A stretch of 64,000 nt of DNA from Saprospiraceae bacterium (GCA_028285545.1 JANQPA010000068.1:1-64000); one strand, 5' to 3'; counted from the stretch's first letter, positions 20,052-29,264 are shown. Translations and numbers: made by a program. The notes: generated by a model from the letters alone, not told the origin.

Positions 20052-21683
20052 TCAATTATTATTTTTCTTCTTCCTGGGAATCGTCTTTTTCTTAATAGTT
20101 CTTGGTTTGGATACCTTTGAACGTGGTGTTGCTTTAGTCTTAGGGGGTACGGGTTTAACAGTTCTCGTTGCTTTGGTACGTTCCGAAATACTTCGATGCT
20201 GCTCAGTTCCTTTTTTCACGGTTGGTATTTTGGTGCTAGGGGCTTGGATTTTTTTCTTAAATGTCGATTTTGTTGTTTTCTTGGTATTAGATTCAGTCTG
20301 CCGTTTCGTATTAGTTGGTATTCGGGTTCTTTCTTCCACTCCTGTTATCCTTTTTGAAATTTCTCTACTACCCGAAATAGATTGGTAGCGATTCGGGTTT
20401 TTGTTTTTAAATTCTAATTGATCCATTTGTTTGTCAGGATGGCTTCGATTATATCTGGCACGATCTGATTCGAATTTCCCAAATTCTTTAAACCGCTGAG
20501 ACAGATTCTTGTCATCATGTAACCATTCTTTAGAAATAACTGCCTGATTCCTGCTCTGCCAAAGGGTAACACTGGCCGTTATGCTACTTCCATGTCTTCG
20601 ATGGCCGTAATAATGCTGAGTAAAATGGGCAGATAAATTTGACCAGCGATAGTGATGATAAGGATGGTAGAAGTACCAGTCGGTGAAATAAAAGGATGGC
20701 AGCCCAATAATCACTACTCCTCGTCGCAGGCCAAAGTAAAATCCCCAGTCATACCAATAGGGATATTGACGCCATCGAGGATAGTGGTACCAATGAGGGT
20801 AGCTAAACCAATATGGATAGTTGTAATAGTGATAATTATGAATCTCCCTGGCTTCCTTTTCTTCGTAATAGACATCATCAAAACTTTGATCGTAATAATC
20901 ATCGTAGTAATAACTATGTTCTTCACTAAAACTTTCGGCTGAGGATTTGAATTCTTCAAGTACTTGTGGATCCTCTTCTAAACTCCTTTGCCAGTCTTCA
21001 AGTTCTTTAGCGTTCTCACGTGCCACTACAAGGTTAAGGCTATCTAACTGATAAGAAACCCAATGAGGATTTTTTTTATACAGGTCCCCAATCAAAATAG
21101 TAAGCCTAATGTTATCAGTAAGAATACTCAATACTTCTGGTAATTTAATCAGGTGCTGAAAGGCTTTTTGAGTTTCCTCTGGGTATTCATTCAGAAGAGT
21201 TGTAAATGTAGCCTCTGCCTGCAAATTCAAAGCTCTGATTTCTGATAATTCCCAGTAATAATTTTTAAAAGCTATTTTGGCTCTGTCATGAATAACAACA
21301 GGGTAATTTTTCAATAAAAGATTAACAGCTTTAGTGGAAGCATTATTTAAGTTTACCATGCGATCAATCATTCCCGGATAACGAGTTAGATCCCAAATCA
21401 TTTCCTGAACACTTTGTGGGTATTGTTCGATCAAGGAACGAAAGGCCATTTTACTTTTCGATTGGACATTTTCCAATTTGATAAGGGCCTCTGGGTATTT
21501 TGTAGCTTCCAGGATAGCTAAACGGGTATCTTCGGGGTATAATACTAAGGCATTGATGGCTTCCTCATCTTCGGCAACCAGTTCATCTAACAGTACCCGC
21601 TCTGTCTGTGCCTGAACGCCAATTATACTGATCAGCGTAAAAATTAAGATGAAGCCAAGAACATTTTGAATGGCGTATTTCAT
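20052..21683 (-). CDS. Secreted Tyr/His/Trp-rich protein with basic tail
   Basis: About 543 residues, starting at MKYAIQNVLG, which gives a clean signal peptide (ending GVQAQ); the longer open frame adds 23 residues ahead of it. Three parts are visible. An N-terminal helical part (about 30-250) has repeated motifs around YPE and YPVV in 20-25 residue units. The middle part (about 255-350) is extremely rich in Tyr, Trp, His and Pro (PYWFSYPHWYHYPRW). The C-terminal part (about 420-543) is very rich in Lys, Thr and Arg. The repeated TRYP/YPE segments recall DUF3300-type secreted proteins, but I cannot assign a function. A cell-surface or matrix role is a guess. Confidence 0.65.
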   Translation of the reverse strand: MKYAIQNVLGFILIFTLISIIGVQAQTERVLLDELVAEDEEAINALVLYPEDTRLAILEATKYPEALIKLENVQSKSKMAFRSLIEQYPQSVQEMIWDLTRYPGMIDRMVNLNNASTKAVNLLLKNYPVVIHDRAKIAFKNYYWELSEIRALNLQAEATFTTLLNEYPEETQKAFQHLIKLPEVLSILTDNIRLTILIGDLYKKNPHWVSYQLDSLNLVVARENAKELEDWQRSLEEDPQVLEEFKSSAESFSEEHSYYYDDYYDQSFDDVYYEEKEAREIHNYHYYNYPYWFSYPHWYHYPRWRQYPYWYDWGFYFGLRRGVVIIGLPSFYFTDWYFYHPYHHYRWSNLSAHFTQHYYGHRRHGSSITASVTLWQSRNQAVISKEWLHDDKNLSQRFKEFGKFESDRARYNRSHPDKQMDQLEFKNKNPNRYQSISGSREISKRITGVEERTRIPTNTKRQTESNTKKTTKSTFKKKIQAPSTKIPTVKKGTEQHRSISERTKATRTVKPVPPKTKATPRSKVSKPRTIKKKTIPRKKKNNN

Positions 21684-22007
21684 AACTCTCAATTCTTTGG
21701 TTAAAAAATCAAATAGTGAGGAGAGAAAAGACTTAAGAAAGAAGGACTTCAATGGTTAGAATAGGGATAATTCTGGTGAGGAAGGTTAATCGATTCTATT
21801 AATGGCAAATTGCAAAATAAAGGATTATAAAACAATGATGATAATCACTGAAAATAGGTTTATTTAATACAGAAGTTGCCATTAACCATGCAAAAGTCCA
21901 GACTAGTTAAATACAAATTAAGCTTACAAAGGCCAACTGCCCAGATAAAAACTATAGCAAATTTGACTAAACCTAAATGTGAAAAAATTACAGTGTTTTC
22001 AATGGAT
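21684..22007. other. Intergenic stretch, nothing recognised
   Basis: A 324-nt AT-rich gap upstream of the Tyr/His-rich protein gene and downstream of the small anchored protein gene. The short plus-strand frames here have no signal sequence or conserved motif, and no strong hairpin was seen. It presumably carries the promoter of the gene ending at 20052. Confidence 0.5.
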
Positions 22008-22460
22008 TCAATCCGTCCATTTAATTTCAAACCACAAGCGACCCGTATTTTTATCTAATAGACACTGCCAGGAGCTATTTTTACCCTGGCCTGCTTTACC
22101 AAACAATTGACTTTGTGCATTCGGTAAAGGAGCATTATTTTCTTCTAAATAAGTGAAAGTCCACAATGGATTCTCTCCATTGGTATCAACAGGTCTTAAA
22201 TCAAATTTATAGATGTAGCCATCCAGGTTTGTTTTGCCTTGGTCAATAAGATAAATTCCGACCCTTGTTTTTTCTTCCTCCTGGTAAAAACAATCAGCCT
22301 CTTCCAGCTTCGGAATATCAATTCCTGAGGCTATTTCATTGGTATCAATTACCAATTGACTGCAATCTTTTGAATTTTTTAGGCTAAGTGAAAGAAAGAG
22401 AACAAAACAGATAAGGATTCCAAAAACCAGGGAAAGTGCCAATAGCAGTTGTTTATTCAT
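22008..22460 (-). CDS. Anchored or secreted protein of unknown function
   Basis: 150 residues with one N-terminal hydrophobic helix (about 5-28). The remaining domain has three Cys (CSQL, DCFYQ, WQCLL) and looks like a small beta-rich fold (VGIYLIDQGKTNLDGYIYKFDLRPV). I do not recognise the family. It lies 20 nt after the 92-residue zinc-motif protein gene on the same strand and may share its transcript. Confidence 0.55.
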   Translation of the reverse strand: MNKQLLLALSLVFGILICFVLFLSLSLKNSKDCSQLVIDTNEIASGIDIPKLEEADCFYQEEEKTRVGIYLIDQGKTNLDGYIYKFDLRPVDTNGENPLWTFTYLEENNAPLPNAQSQLFGKAGQGKNSSWQCLLDKNTGRLWFEIKWTD

Positions 22461-22480
22461 GGTGGTACATTTTATTAGGT

Positions 22481-22759
22481 CTATCTTCTAATAATAGAGA
22501 GTACCCGAGTCCAAAAATTGCTGCTTTTTAATATTTTAGGATAAGCCTCTTTCCAGGTAAGGTTCTTATATCGTTCGGCAATTTTTATATGTTTTTTACA
22601 AAACCATTCAAGCCCCGCTGGATGTCCAAGCATCCGTTTGTTTTTCATTTTCTCATTCTGAGCGGCTTCTTTTTCAGTGGTTTTAAACTTTACTGTTCCA
22701 CCACTTTGCGGGTCTTTCCGAAAATCTTTTTTGCATATGGCACAGATGGGTGGTCGCAT
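22481..22759 (-). CDS. Small protein with putative zinc-binding Cys/His motif
   Basis: 92 residues. CAICKKDF near the N-terminus and WFCKKHIK in the middle give a CxxC ... CxxH set that could bind one zinc, like a treble-clef finger. The rest is basic. The start codon is immediately preceded by five tandem TATTGGG heptamers (CCCAATA in the reading direction), leaving only a few bases for a ribosome site. Function unknown. Confidence 0.6.
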   Translation of the reverse strand: MRPPICAICKKDFRKDPQSGGTVKFKTTEKEAAQNEKMKNKRMLGHPAGLEWFCKKHIKIAERYKNLTWKEAYPKILKSSNFWTRVLSIIRR

Positions 22760-22761
22760 GG

Positions 22762-22796
22762 TATTGGGTATTGGGTATTGGGTATTGGGTATTGGG
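22762..22796. repeat. Tandem heptamer (TATTGGG)x5
   Basis: Five perfect consecutive copies of TATTGGG (CCCAATA on the minus strand) end three bases before the start codon of the 92-residue protein. They are the least degenerate member of the heptamer family also seen at 2235 and 40043. Confidence 0.9.
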
Positions 22797-22846
22797 TATA
22801 AGATAAGCTTTTCTTAGTATTTAAGTAATAGCTTAGTTTAATCTTA

Positions 22847-23407
22847 TTATAAGTGAAAAAATTTCTCAAGCTCAGAAAAGGTCTGTTCATTATTTTGAAA
22901 AATTATTCCCTCCATTTTTAAGGACTTAGCGGTTTCTACATTCCGAGGATCATCATCAATGAGTAATAATTGATCTGGACAGATATTTAATTCTCTTAAT
23001 AGCTTTTCAAAAAACAAAACATTCGATTTAAAGGCCTTAAGGTCATAAGAATAAAATGCAGCTTTACTCCATTCCTCAAAACGAAACCTTTTGGATAAAT
23101 AAGTGATATTTTCCCGGTAATTGTCGCTCACAATGATAATGGTTCCCAGAGATTTTAATTTTTCAATTAATTGATCATTAAAATCAAGGGTGTCAAAAAG
23201 GGCAGCTAGAAACTCCTCTGCACGCAGACTTTGTCCGGTGAGTATATTATAATCACTTAAGAAGTTGACAAAAACATCTTCTCCCATATCAAGAGCGGCT
23301 CCGTATTTTTTATTTAAAGAAGAAATATGGGGCCACTGAATATAAGGGTGCATGCGATCTGTTGAGAGAAAAACAACTCCTCCCAGGTCCAGTAAAACGG
23401 TTTTCAT
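22847..23407 (-). CDS. HAD-superfamily hydrolase
   Basis: 186 residues. Motif I is LLDLGGVVF (nucleophile D7, with Gly instead of the usual second Asp, as in the YihX/epoxide-hydrolase-like subgroup). Motif II is IIVSDN, and motif IV is LLLIDDDPRNVETA. A small helical cap lies between motifs I and II. It is probably a cytoplasmic phosphatase acting on a small sugar or nucleotide phosphate; the substrate is not readable. The neighbours give no pathway. Confidence 0.85.
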   Translation of the reverse strand: MKTVLLDLGGVVFLSTDRMHPYIQWPHISSLNKKYGAALDMGEDVFVNFLSDYNILTGQSLRAEEFLAALFDTLDFNDQLIEKLKSLGTIIIVSDNYRENITYLSKRFRFEEWSKAAFYSYDLKAFKSNVLFFEKLLRELNICPDQLLLIDDDPRNVETAKSLKMEGIIFQNNEQTFSELEKFFHL

Positions 23408-23427
23408 TCTTGCAAATTAATATATTT

Positions 23428-23841
23428 TTAATCTACAAAGACGACCTCCTCTTTTCCATTCACATTGATCAACTTCCATTTAAGACTTTGTAATGCTTCT
23501 GAAATGGATCGGCTATTCATTCTTTTGATACCAGCTGATTTATCTCCCTTGCTAAGCAGTATTTTGACAGAAAAGCAAGTACGGGCATTTTTAAAATTGG
23601 TCATCATGTAGAGGGAATTACCTTCTTCCACATAGTTTTCAAAAGAATAATGATAATCTGAAGGCGAAGCCTTTCTTAATTGATTCCGGGCAGCATTTTG
23701 ATAAGCAATGCTATTGGGCTCACCCAGGTGAGAAAACCCTTCCTGAGCACTATCAAAAAGTCTTGGGGAGGAGTAATGTTTGGGCTGACTACATGTTGTT
23801 AGAAACAGGGCAATCGGGCATAATAGAAATAGCGCTTTCAT
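23428..23841 (-). CDS. Small lipoprotein of unknown function
   Basis: 137 residues with a lipoprotein signal ending LTTC (Cys17). The mature domain has a strand-rich pattern (YHYSFENYVEEGNSLYMMTNF, then CFSVKILL) and no recognised family. It lies 20 nt upstream of the HAD gene on the same strand. Confidence 0.6.
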   Translation of the reverse strand: MKALFLLCPIALFLTTCSQPKHYSSPRLFDSAQEGFSHLGEPNSIAYQNAARNQLRKASPSDYHYSFENYVEEGNSLYMMTNFKNARTCFSVKILLSKGDKSAGIKRMNSRSISEALQSLKWKLINVNGKEEVVFVD

Positions 23842-23880
23842 AAATGTTTAAATGAGTTTTTGGCGATTAGAACGTAAAAA

Positions 23881-23914
23881 GGGGGTGACTAAACCGAATC
23901 GGTTTAGCACCCCC
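23881..23914 (-). terminator. Intrinsic terminator
   Basis: A stem of GGGGGTG plus CTAAACCGA (one bulged A) paired with TCGGTTTAG plus CACCCCC. On the minus strand it is followed by TTTTT. It ends the operon that starts at 27488. Confidence 0.85.
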
Positions 23915-23967
23915 ATGCATGTCTTTCAAAGGTAAAAATAATATACGTTTCTTTCTATTTTATTGCC

Positions 23968-25065
23968 TCAAATCTCTGATTTAGCTACAGTTTTTAGGTG
24001 ATAAGCATCTTTACTCTTATTTCTTAGAACAATTAAAATTTGATTTTCATCAAAATCTGAAATATGTGCTATACTTCCCAGGTTCACATTTTCACGTTTT
24101 ACCCCTCTATCCCTTGAAGGAGCTTTAATGGCCTTAGCATTGAATAAATCTTTACCTGTTATTTTGGCAAGGGGATGACGATTGTTGCCTACCAAAACAA
24201 AATCCTGCCCTTTATAGGTATAGGCTATGATTCCGGTAGGAGTATTCCCCGCTCCTATTTCTGCAACTGTTTTTCCAATCAATTTTTTATTCCCATCTAA
24301 CTGATCCAGTTTAAAAGTTACAAGTGGGGTACACATGTAACCGGCCACCACATGCCATTGCTTTTCCAACTGAACCGGTAAAAATCGGTGTATGGGGGCA
24401 TGTGTTTCATTCTTTCCATGAGATACATGATATACCTGGACACTGGTGGTAAGCATTTCATCCTTAAATGGAAAAGGGACTCTCCTTAGTCCGGAAGAAA
24501 ACTCTTCATTGGAAAGCCCCGAAATGATTAGTTCTCCATTGGCATAATGCAAGTCTGTGACCGTATAGGTTCTTGAAGGTCTGTTCCAGGTTTGGTGTTT
24601 TTCAGTAGGTGCATTGCCAATACGCATTTTTGAATAGCTAACCTCCTGGAGCGAATACTCCTTCAAGCCTTCTTCTCCAAGTCGGAATAAAGAGTAATAG
24701 GTCTTCTTCCCGCTTTGTTTGCTAACGGCAAAAAAGACGTTTTTTGACAAAGGATTAACAGCCATATCCTGAATCTTGATGTCTTTTTTATCGGCCCCCA
24801 TTGCATTTGCCAATTTTGAATTCAGGTTTTCCATATTCAGGTTTTTGGCAGAACTCCTCTTTTTATCCTTTACATCTACTGCAATTAGGGTCATTCCAGT
24901 ATTATCTCCAATGAATAGAATATTTTCAGGGCCAAAGGAAATGGCCTTAATGGAACTAATTTCTGGTGTTCCAATTACAAAATTTGCCTTTAAATCTTCA
25001 TTAGGAATAGCTTTAAGATTGAAGGCTAACATTAAGGTCAAAGTAAAGAGCAATATTGATTTCAT
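23968..25065 (-). CDS. Secreted beta-propeller-like protein (paralogue 1)
   Basis: About 365 residues from the ATG at 25065 (the frame opens three codons earlier at TTG), with a signal peptide ending FNLKA. It shares its whole length with the next gene upstream: the GPENILFIGDNTG opening, the GLSNEEFSS motif, the segment HGKNETHAPIH, the TPLVTFKLDQLDG run and the GAGNTPTGI motif all have counterparts at matching spacing. Internal repeats suggest a propeller fold. The family and ligand are unknown to me. It is the third gene of an operon (27488, 26369, 25065), which ends at the hairpin at 23881. Confidence 0.75.
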   Translation of the reverse strand: MKSILLFTLTLMLAFNLKAIPNEDLKANFVIGTPEISSIKAISFGPENILFIGDNTGMTLIAVDVKDKKRSSAKNLNMENLNSKLANAMGADKKDIKIQDMAVNPLSKNVFFAVSKQSGKKTYYSLFRLGEEGLKEYSLQEVSYSKMRIGNAPTEKHQTWNRPSRTYTVTDLHYANGELIISGLSNEEFSSGLRRVPFPFKDEMLTTSVQVYHVSHGKNETHAPIHRFLPVQLEKQWHVVAGYMCTPLVTFKLDQLDGNKKLIGKTVAEIGAGNTPTGIIAYTYKGQDFVLVGNNRHPLAKITGKDLFNAKAIKAPSRDRGVKRENVNLGSIAHISDFDENQILIVLRNKSKDAYHLKTVAKSEI

Positions 25066-25142
25066 AATTGACAATTATTTATAGATCCGATTTTAAAAAG
25101 TCGTGAATATTTTAGGCTTGTTCATTCTCTTGAAAAATGAAA

Positions 25143-26369
25143 TTAAAGGTCATTTACATGAATAGATTCCAGATCAAAGCCCCTTTGATTTTTTTGATGC
25201 TTCAACAAGATGACATAATCTTTATTTAGATTATCCAGTTGTTTTAGGTGTCTTCCAGGAATAAGTGTTTGATAGGGTACTCCTGCTTTGGAAGTCGGGT
25301 AATTGATGGATTTTTTCTGTGCGGCCAGATCCGAGGGTTTCATCTTAATAAGTCCGCGTCTGGAGTTGGCAATCAAAATAAATTCTTCACCTTTTTTCTC
25401 ATAAGTCCGGATATCAATAGGATGGCTTCCAGGACCAATTTCTGCTACAGTACGTGCTCTTAGTTTTTTCCCATCTTGTAATTGACTGAGTGGCACGGTA
25501 ATTAAAGGAGTACAGGAGTAAGCTGCTAACAAATGATCCGTATTGTCGATTTTGTATTTGATAAAGGTATTGATGGGCGAACTGGTCTCATATTTTCCAT
25601 GAGCTCCATGAAAAAATTCGATCCCAGTTGTACTGTGCTGGCCTTTGAAAGGGAAAGGTGCAACCCGAAAAGTGGAAGAGAATTCTTCGTTTGAAAGACC
25701 TGAAATATAGAGTTTGCCATCATCAAAATTCAGATAGCGGATGGTAAATAAATTTTTAGGGCGGCCACTCCTAAATTTAACATTAGATGAAAAAACACTA
25801 CTTATAGTCAATTGACTATAGGATACATTTTCAAGAGGTACTTCATTAATCTTGCCCTTTGAATCCACCTTCATCAATAGGCTGGCATCATTAATATAAT
25901 TAGGATCGAAAATATCGCTTTCCTCTTTGTTTTTTCCTCCATAGGAAACAGTCAAATATATGTTTTGTGAAATAGGATTAACAGCAAGATCATGGATGAG
26001 AATATCAGCTCTATCTTTTCCAATTAAAGCAGCAATTTTTTGGTCGATATCCTTAATATTTACAGCCCCTGATTTTTCAGCCTTTTTATTGTCTTTAAAA
26101 TCGAAGGCATATACAGCTGCTCCTTTAGAATCACCCAAGAATAAGACACCACCAGGCCCAAAAGTTAGCTTTGACATGGATTTTATTTTGGGTGTTCCCA
26201 GTTTAAAACCTGTAAGCTCATAATTTGGCTCTTTTTCAACAGGTTTCTTTAATTCTGACGTTTCGGTTTTTTCCGGGCTTCTGCTATTCTTTTCCGAATT
26301 ATCAATTAAAAAGAAGGATATTCCCAGCAGAGAAATAAAGATGAGAATCAATAATTTTTTCATAAGCAT
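25143..26369 (-). CDS. Secreted beta-propeller-like protein (paralogue 2)
   Basis: 408 residues (an ATG two codons in is equally possible) with an N-terminal membrane anchor or signal (about 4-22) followed by a charged linker (about 25-50) that paralogue 1 lacks. Common landmarks with the downstream paralogue are GPGGVLFLGDSKG, KLYISGLSNEEFSST, the HGAHGKYETSSPI run and GPGSHPIDI. It begins 6 nt after the Ig-like protein gene, so the three genes are one operon. Function unknown; a tandem duplication followed by divergence is the simplest explanation. Confidence 0.75.
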   Translation of the reverse strand: MLMKKLLILIFISLLGISFFLIDNSEKNSRSPEKTETSELKKPVEKEPNYELTGFKLGTPKIKSMSKLTFGPGGVLFLGDSKGAAVYAFDFKDNKKAEKSGAVNIKDIDQKIAALIGKDRADILIHDLAVNPISQNIYLTVSYGGKNKEESDIFDPNYINDASLLMKVDSKGKINEVPLENVSYSQLTISSVFSSNVKFRSGRPKNLFTIRYLNFDDGKLYISGLSNEEFSSTFRVAPFPFKGQHSTTGIEFFHGAHGKYETSSPINTFIKYKIDNTDHLLAAYSCTPLITVPLSQLQDGKKLRARTVAEIGPGSHPIDIRTYEKKGEEFILIANSRRGLIKMKPSDLAAQKKSINYPTSKAGVPYQTLIPGRHLKQLDNLNKDYVILLKHQKNQRGFDLESIHVNDL

Positions 26370-26375
26370 TTAATT

Positions 26376-27488
26376 TTAAAAATCCGATTGGGTGTTAATT
26401 TCAAAAGGGATCAGAATTTCTTCTATATTTTTCGGTTTATCAGCAGGATCAGATAGATCCACATCAAATTTTCGGCTAAGGTTATTTCCTGCCAGATCTT
26501 CTAACCAGGAATTGATGATTATTTGGTACTTACCTTTACCCCATGGCTTTTCAGGATAAAAAAACCATTGACTTTCTAAAGCTTTCAATTCTATTTCGCC
26601 CTCAATAAACTCGCCGGATTGTTTCTTTATGGTTAAAGTACTATGCAGGAGTCCGTAGTCCATTGATTCTTTAAAATCAATAGAAATGGGTTTGCTGGTA
26701 TTGCATTTGGGAATATCGATTGACCAATGATCGGGGTCTGGAGAAGTTCTGTCAACAGCTATTACCTCAAAGTTCTTTTCAAAAGTTCCAGTCATCTGAA
26801 CACCATTAATATCTAACCAAGTTTGATCGATGACCAGTTGATATTTTCTACCTTCTACCAGAGGTAAACCAAGTTGTAGATTGGGCTGTACTCCTCTTTT
26901 TATCCTTCCGGGATCAAAAAAAATGGTTAGCCGCTGTCGGGAAGGATCCCAGAGTTCATCGGTGCTGGCCAGAAAAGCTTCAGGTTCTAAAATTTTTTCC
27001 GGTAGGCGATATAATTTGATGTATTCGTAGGCATTCCCATACCGCATCGGGGCCGAAAACTCAATATAGAACTTGAGTTGGTTCATAGGGATTTGATCAG
27101 TGGTAGGAAAAACCTGTTTAACAAAGGTAGAAGGTTCTCTTTGGGTGAAAGGTATGTGAACAACTATTCTATCTTTTATGATTTCAGAGTCTTTAGCAGT
27201 ACTATTTTTTTTAAAAACGACAGTATAGTTTTTCCCTTCTGTAAAGCCATATTTAGCTATGAAATAAATATCAGAGCCCTTTTTAGAATAATGCCCAATG
27301 ACTTGAGGCTGATCTTTTTCAATGGTTTCTCCAAAATAGACAGCTACTTTTTGGGGAATATGCTCTTGATTTAAATCCCCCAAGCCAATTATAATTATGG
27401 CTTCTTGGTCGGCATCAAATTTTGCGAAAAACCCTTCAGATTTCGAAAAAGGTTGGAAAAATATAAACAGTAAATAGATCCAGGTCAT
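26376..27488 (-). CDS. Secreted protein with SbsA/Big_5-type Ig-like domains
   Basis: 370 residues with a short hydrophobic N-terminus. At least two Ig-like segments of the SbsA type are visible: one around QLKFYIEFSAPMRYGNAYEY and one around KPISIDFKESMDYGLLHST, each followed by a strand-rich tail (YQLVIDQTWLDINGVQMTG, YQIIINSWLEDLAGNNLS). Such domains are common in exported proteins that bind or display other proteins. It is the first gene of the operon with the two propeller paralogues, so the three may act together at the cell envelope. Confidence 0.7.
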   Translation of the reverse strand: MTWIYLLFIFFQPFSKSEGFFAKFDADQEAIIIIGLGDLNQEHIPQKVAVYFGETIEKDQPQVIGHYSKKGSDIYFIAKYGFTEGKNYTVVFKKNSTAKDSEIIKDRIVVHIPFTQREPSTFVKQVFPTTDQIPMNQLKFYIEFSAPMRYGNAYEYIKLYRLPEKILEPEAFLASTDELWDPSRQRLTIFFDPGRIKRGVQPNLQLGLPLVEGRKYQLVIDQTWLDINGVQMTGTFEKNFEVIAVDRTSPDPDHWSIDIPKCNTSKPISIDFKESMDYGLLHSTLTIKKQSGEFIEGEIELKALESQWFFYPEKPWGKGKYQIIINSWLEDLAGNNLSRKFDVDLSDPADKPKNIEEILIPFEINTQSDF

Positions 27489-27662
27489 TTGAGTCGGTTA
27501 AGCTGATAAATGCAAAAAACCTCCATTTCTTGTGGTGAAAAAGACAGAGGCATTTTGTTTCTAAGCAAACTTAACAAACTCAAAAAGCTGATTTTCTTGA
27601 TTTTAGGACATTCAAGTCCGTATGCGTCCAGACGAACCTTTTTGGAAAGCGGAAAGGGGAAT

Positions 27663-27697
27663 GGTTAAGGTAACTGCCTGCGGCAGTTACCTTAACC
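27663..27697 (-). terminator. Terminator hairpin
   Basis: Near-perfect 16-bp arms (GGTTAAGGTAACTGCC and its complement) with a 3-nt loop directly after the transglutaminase lipoprotein gene. The loop and GC-rich core fit a minus-strand terminator. Confidence 0.8.
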
Positions 27698-27699
27698 TT

Positions 27700-28560
27700 T
27701 TAATTGTTATTAAACTCTTCTTTTAAAGCGAAGTAGGTTTCCCAAAGATCCTTTATCTCTTCTGTATGGGTGTGCAGGTTAATATCTCCTTTAAAGGCCC
27801 CAGCAGCTTTTTGGGAAAGATCCGCAATACCGGCCTTCCATTTTTCCCAGGAGGGGAGCCTTTCTAATTGGTTATCATATAATCCATTGAAACCATCCAC
27901 ACCATAATGAGTCGATCGATTTTCAATTAAGTTTCTATCCTTATCCAGGACAAGGACTGCAAAAGGAGCAATCATATCATCGGAAATGGGATTGAGGGTA
28001 TAGCGATCTCCAAATCCATAACGAGCAGCAATCCATTCGTCTTCTCCAACCGCTCCCATGGAGGGGTCTGCAGGAAACCATCGATCAGACTGGGGGTCAT
28101 ATACTTCAATCCAAACATGATCATTATGCCGTTGTCCAAAAACGGAAGAGCGATTTCCCGCTTTTGCTACTCTGGCTTCAGCACTACCCTGCCTACGGGG
28201 AGTATTTACATGTAAATTGATTTCTCTGACTGTCCGGTATTTGATGTCCAGTTCATCCATACATGCTTTCGATACGATGGCTAATTCATTACAATTACCC
28301 CCTTGTCGAGCTATAATTTCCTCAGCGGTACGTTTTTTATAATCTGTTGATTTCCAGTCAAAGTTTTTGGCAAACCATTTTACGATGTTCTGGGTTCGGT
28401 CAAAGTCACTGTCGCTATCACCTGCAATTTTCGATGCAAACTGAGGTAAATCTTCTTGTGCTAGTTGATACAATTCTTCAATGGTGGGTTCGGCTGGTTT
28501 TTGGTTACAACTGAATAGGGATAAACCTAGCAATGCAACCAAAAAGATGTTTTTTTTCAT
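27700..28560 (-). CDS. Transglutaminase-like lipoprotein
   Basis: 286 residues with a lipobox ending FSC (lipid Cys18). The transglutaminase-like domain has the triad Cys90 (GGNCNE), His148 (HNDHVWIE) and Asp165 (FPADPS) in the right order. It is exported and lipid-anchored, probably in the periplasm or on the surface. Such proteins act as cysteine peptidases or cross-linking enzymes; the substrate is unknown. It is divergent from the DUF4287 gene. Confidence 0.85.
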   Translation of the reverse strand: MKKNIFLVALLGLSLFSCNQKPAEPTIEELYQLAQEDLPQFASKIAGDSDSDFDRTQNIVKWFAKNFDWKSTDYKKRTAEEIIARQGGNCNELAIVSKACMDELDIKYRTVREINLHVNTPRRQGSAEARVAKAGNRSSVFGQRHNDHVWIEVYDPQSDRWFPADPSMGAVGEDEWIAARYGFGDRYTLNPISDDMIAPFAVLVLDKDRNLIENRSTHYGVDGFNGLYDNQLERLPSWEKWKAGIADLSQKAAGAFKGDINLHTHTEEIKDLWETYFALKEEFNNN

Positions 28561-28730
28561 GACTTTTTAAATTTAAGCGTCGAAAAATATTTAGTTAGAT
28601 GCATCTTTCGTAAGTTTTAAAACTTTAGCTTTTGGGAAAAGTTGCTAGAGAGCAAAAGGTAGGTAAATTTTTTCCAATCCTGTTTTACATTTTTGTTCTT
28701 ACTTTGTACAAAGCATATTAAAACAAAAAA

Positions 28731-29264
28731 ATGGAAAAAGGACTATTAGAAAAAACAGGAAAACCACTGGAACATTGGATTAAAGTCGTGAAGGATTCCA
28801 AACTGGAAAAACACTCCGAAATACTGAATTTTTTAAAATCTGAACATGGGTTTACTCATGGCTTTGCCAATTTTGTATCCATGAAGGCAAGAGCTTCAGA
28901 TGCAGGATCCTCAACTCCTGAAGCCCTGATTGCAGCCCAATATTCTAAAGGGAAAGAGCAGTTCAAACCGATTTATGACAAACTTATCCAAATTGTTAAA
29001 GGGTTTGGAGACAATGTGGAGGTCGTACCTAAAAAAGCAAATGCAAGTGTTCGTGCTAAACGGCAGTTTGCACTCATCCAACCTTCTACTAAAACCCGAA
29101 TGGATATTGGTCTAAAATTCAATGATAAACCTATTGGAGATCGACTTCAAGGCTCCGGCCCCTTTGGATCAATGTGCACCCATCGAGTTATTTTGACTGA
29201 CATAAAAGAAGTGGATCAAGAGCTTATTGATTGGTTACGAGAGGCTTACCAAGAAGCTAGTTGA
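28731..29264 (+). CDS. DUF4287 and DUF5655 domain protein
   Basis: 177 residues. The first 60 (TGKPLEHWIKVVKDSK ... HGFTHGFANFVSMKAR) match the DUF4287 helical domain, and the rest (about 75-177; KANASVRAKRQFALIQPSTK, LKFNDKPIGDRL) matches DUF5655. The protein is cytoplasmic with no signal sequence. Proteins of this architecture are widespread, and I know of no assigned reaction. It is a single gene ended by a 30-bp inverted repeat that overlaps its stop codon. Confidence 0.88.
   Translation: MEKGLLEKTGKPLEHWIKVVKDSKLEKHSEILNFLKSEHGFTHGFANFVSMKARASDAGSSTPEALIAAQYSKGKEQFKPIYDKLIQIVKGFGDNVEVVPKKANASVRAKRQFALIQPSTKTRMDIGLKFNDKPIGDRLQGSGPFGSMCTHRVILTDIKEVDQELIDWLREAYQEAS

Noticed and set aside
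20652-20959. Frames on both strands inside the Tyr/His-rich gene
   Set aside because: They are alternate-frame readings of a strongly biased coding sequence; the long minus frame has the signal peptide and is the real gene.
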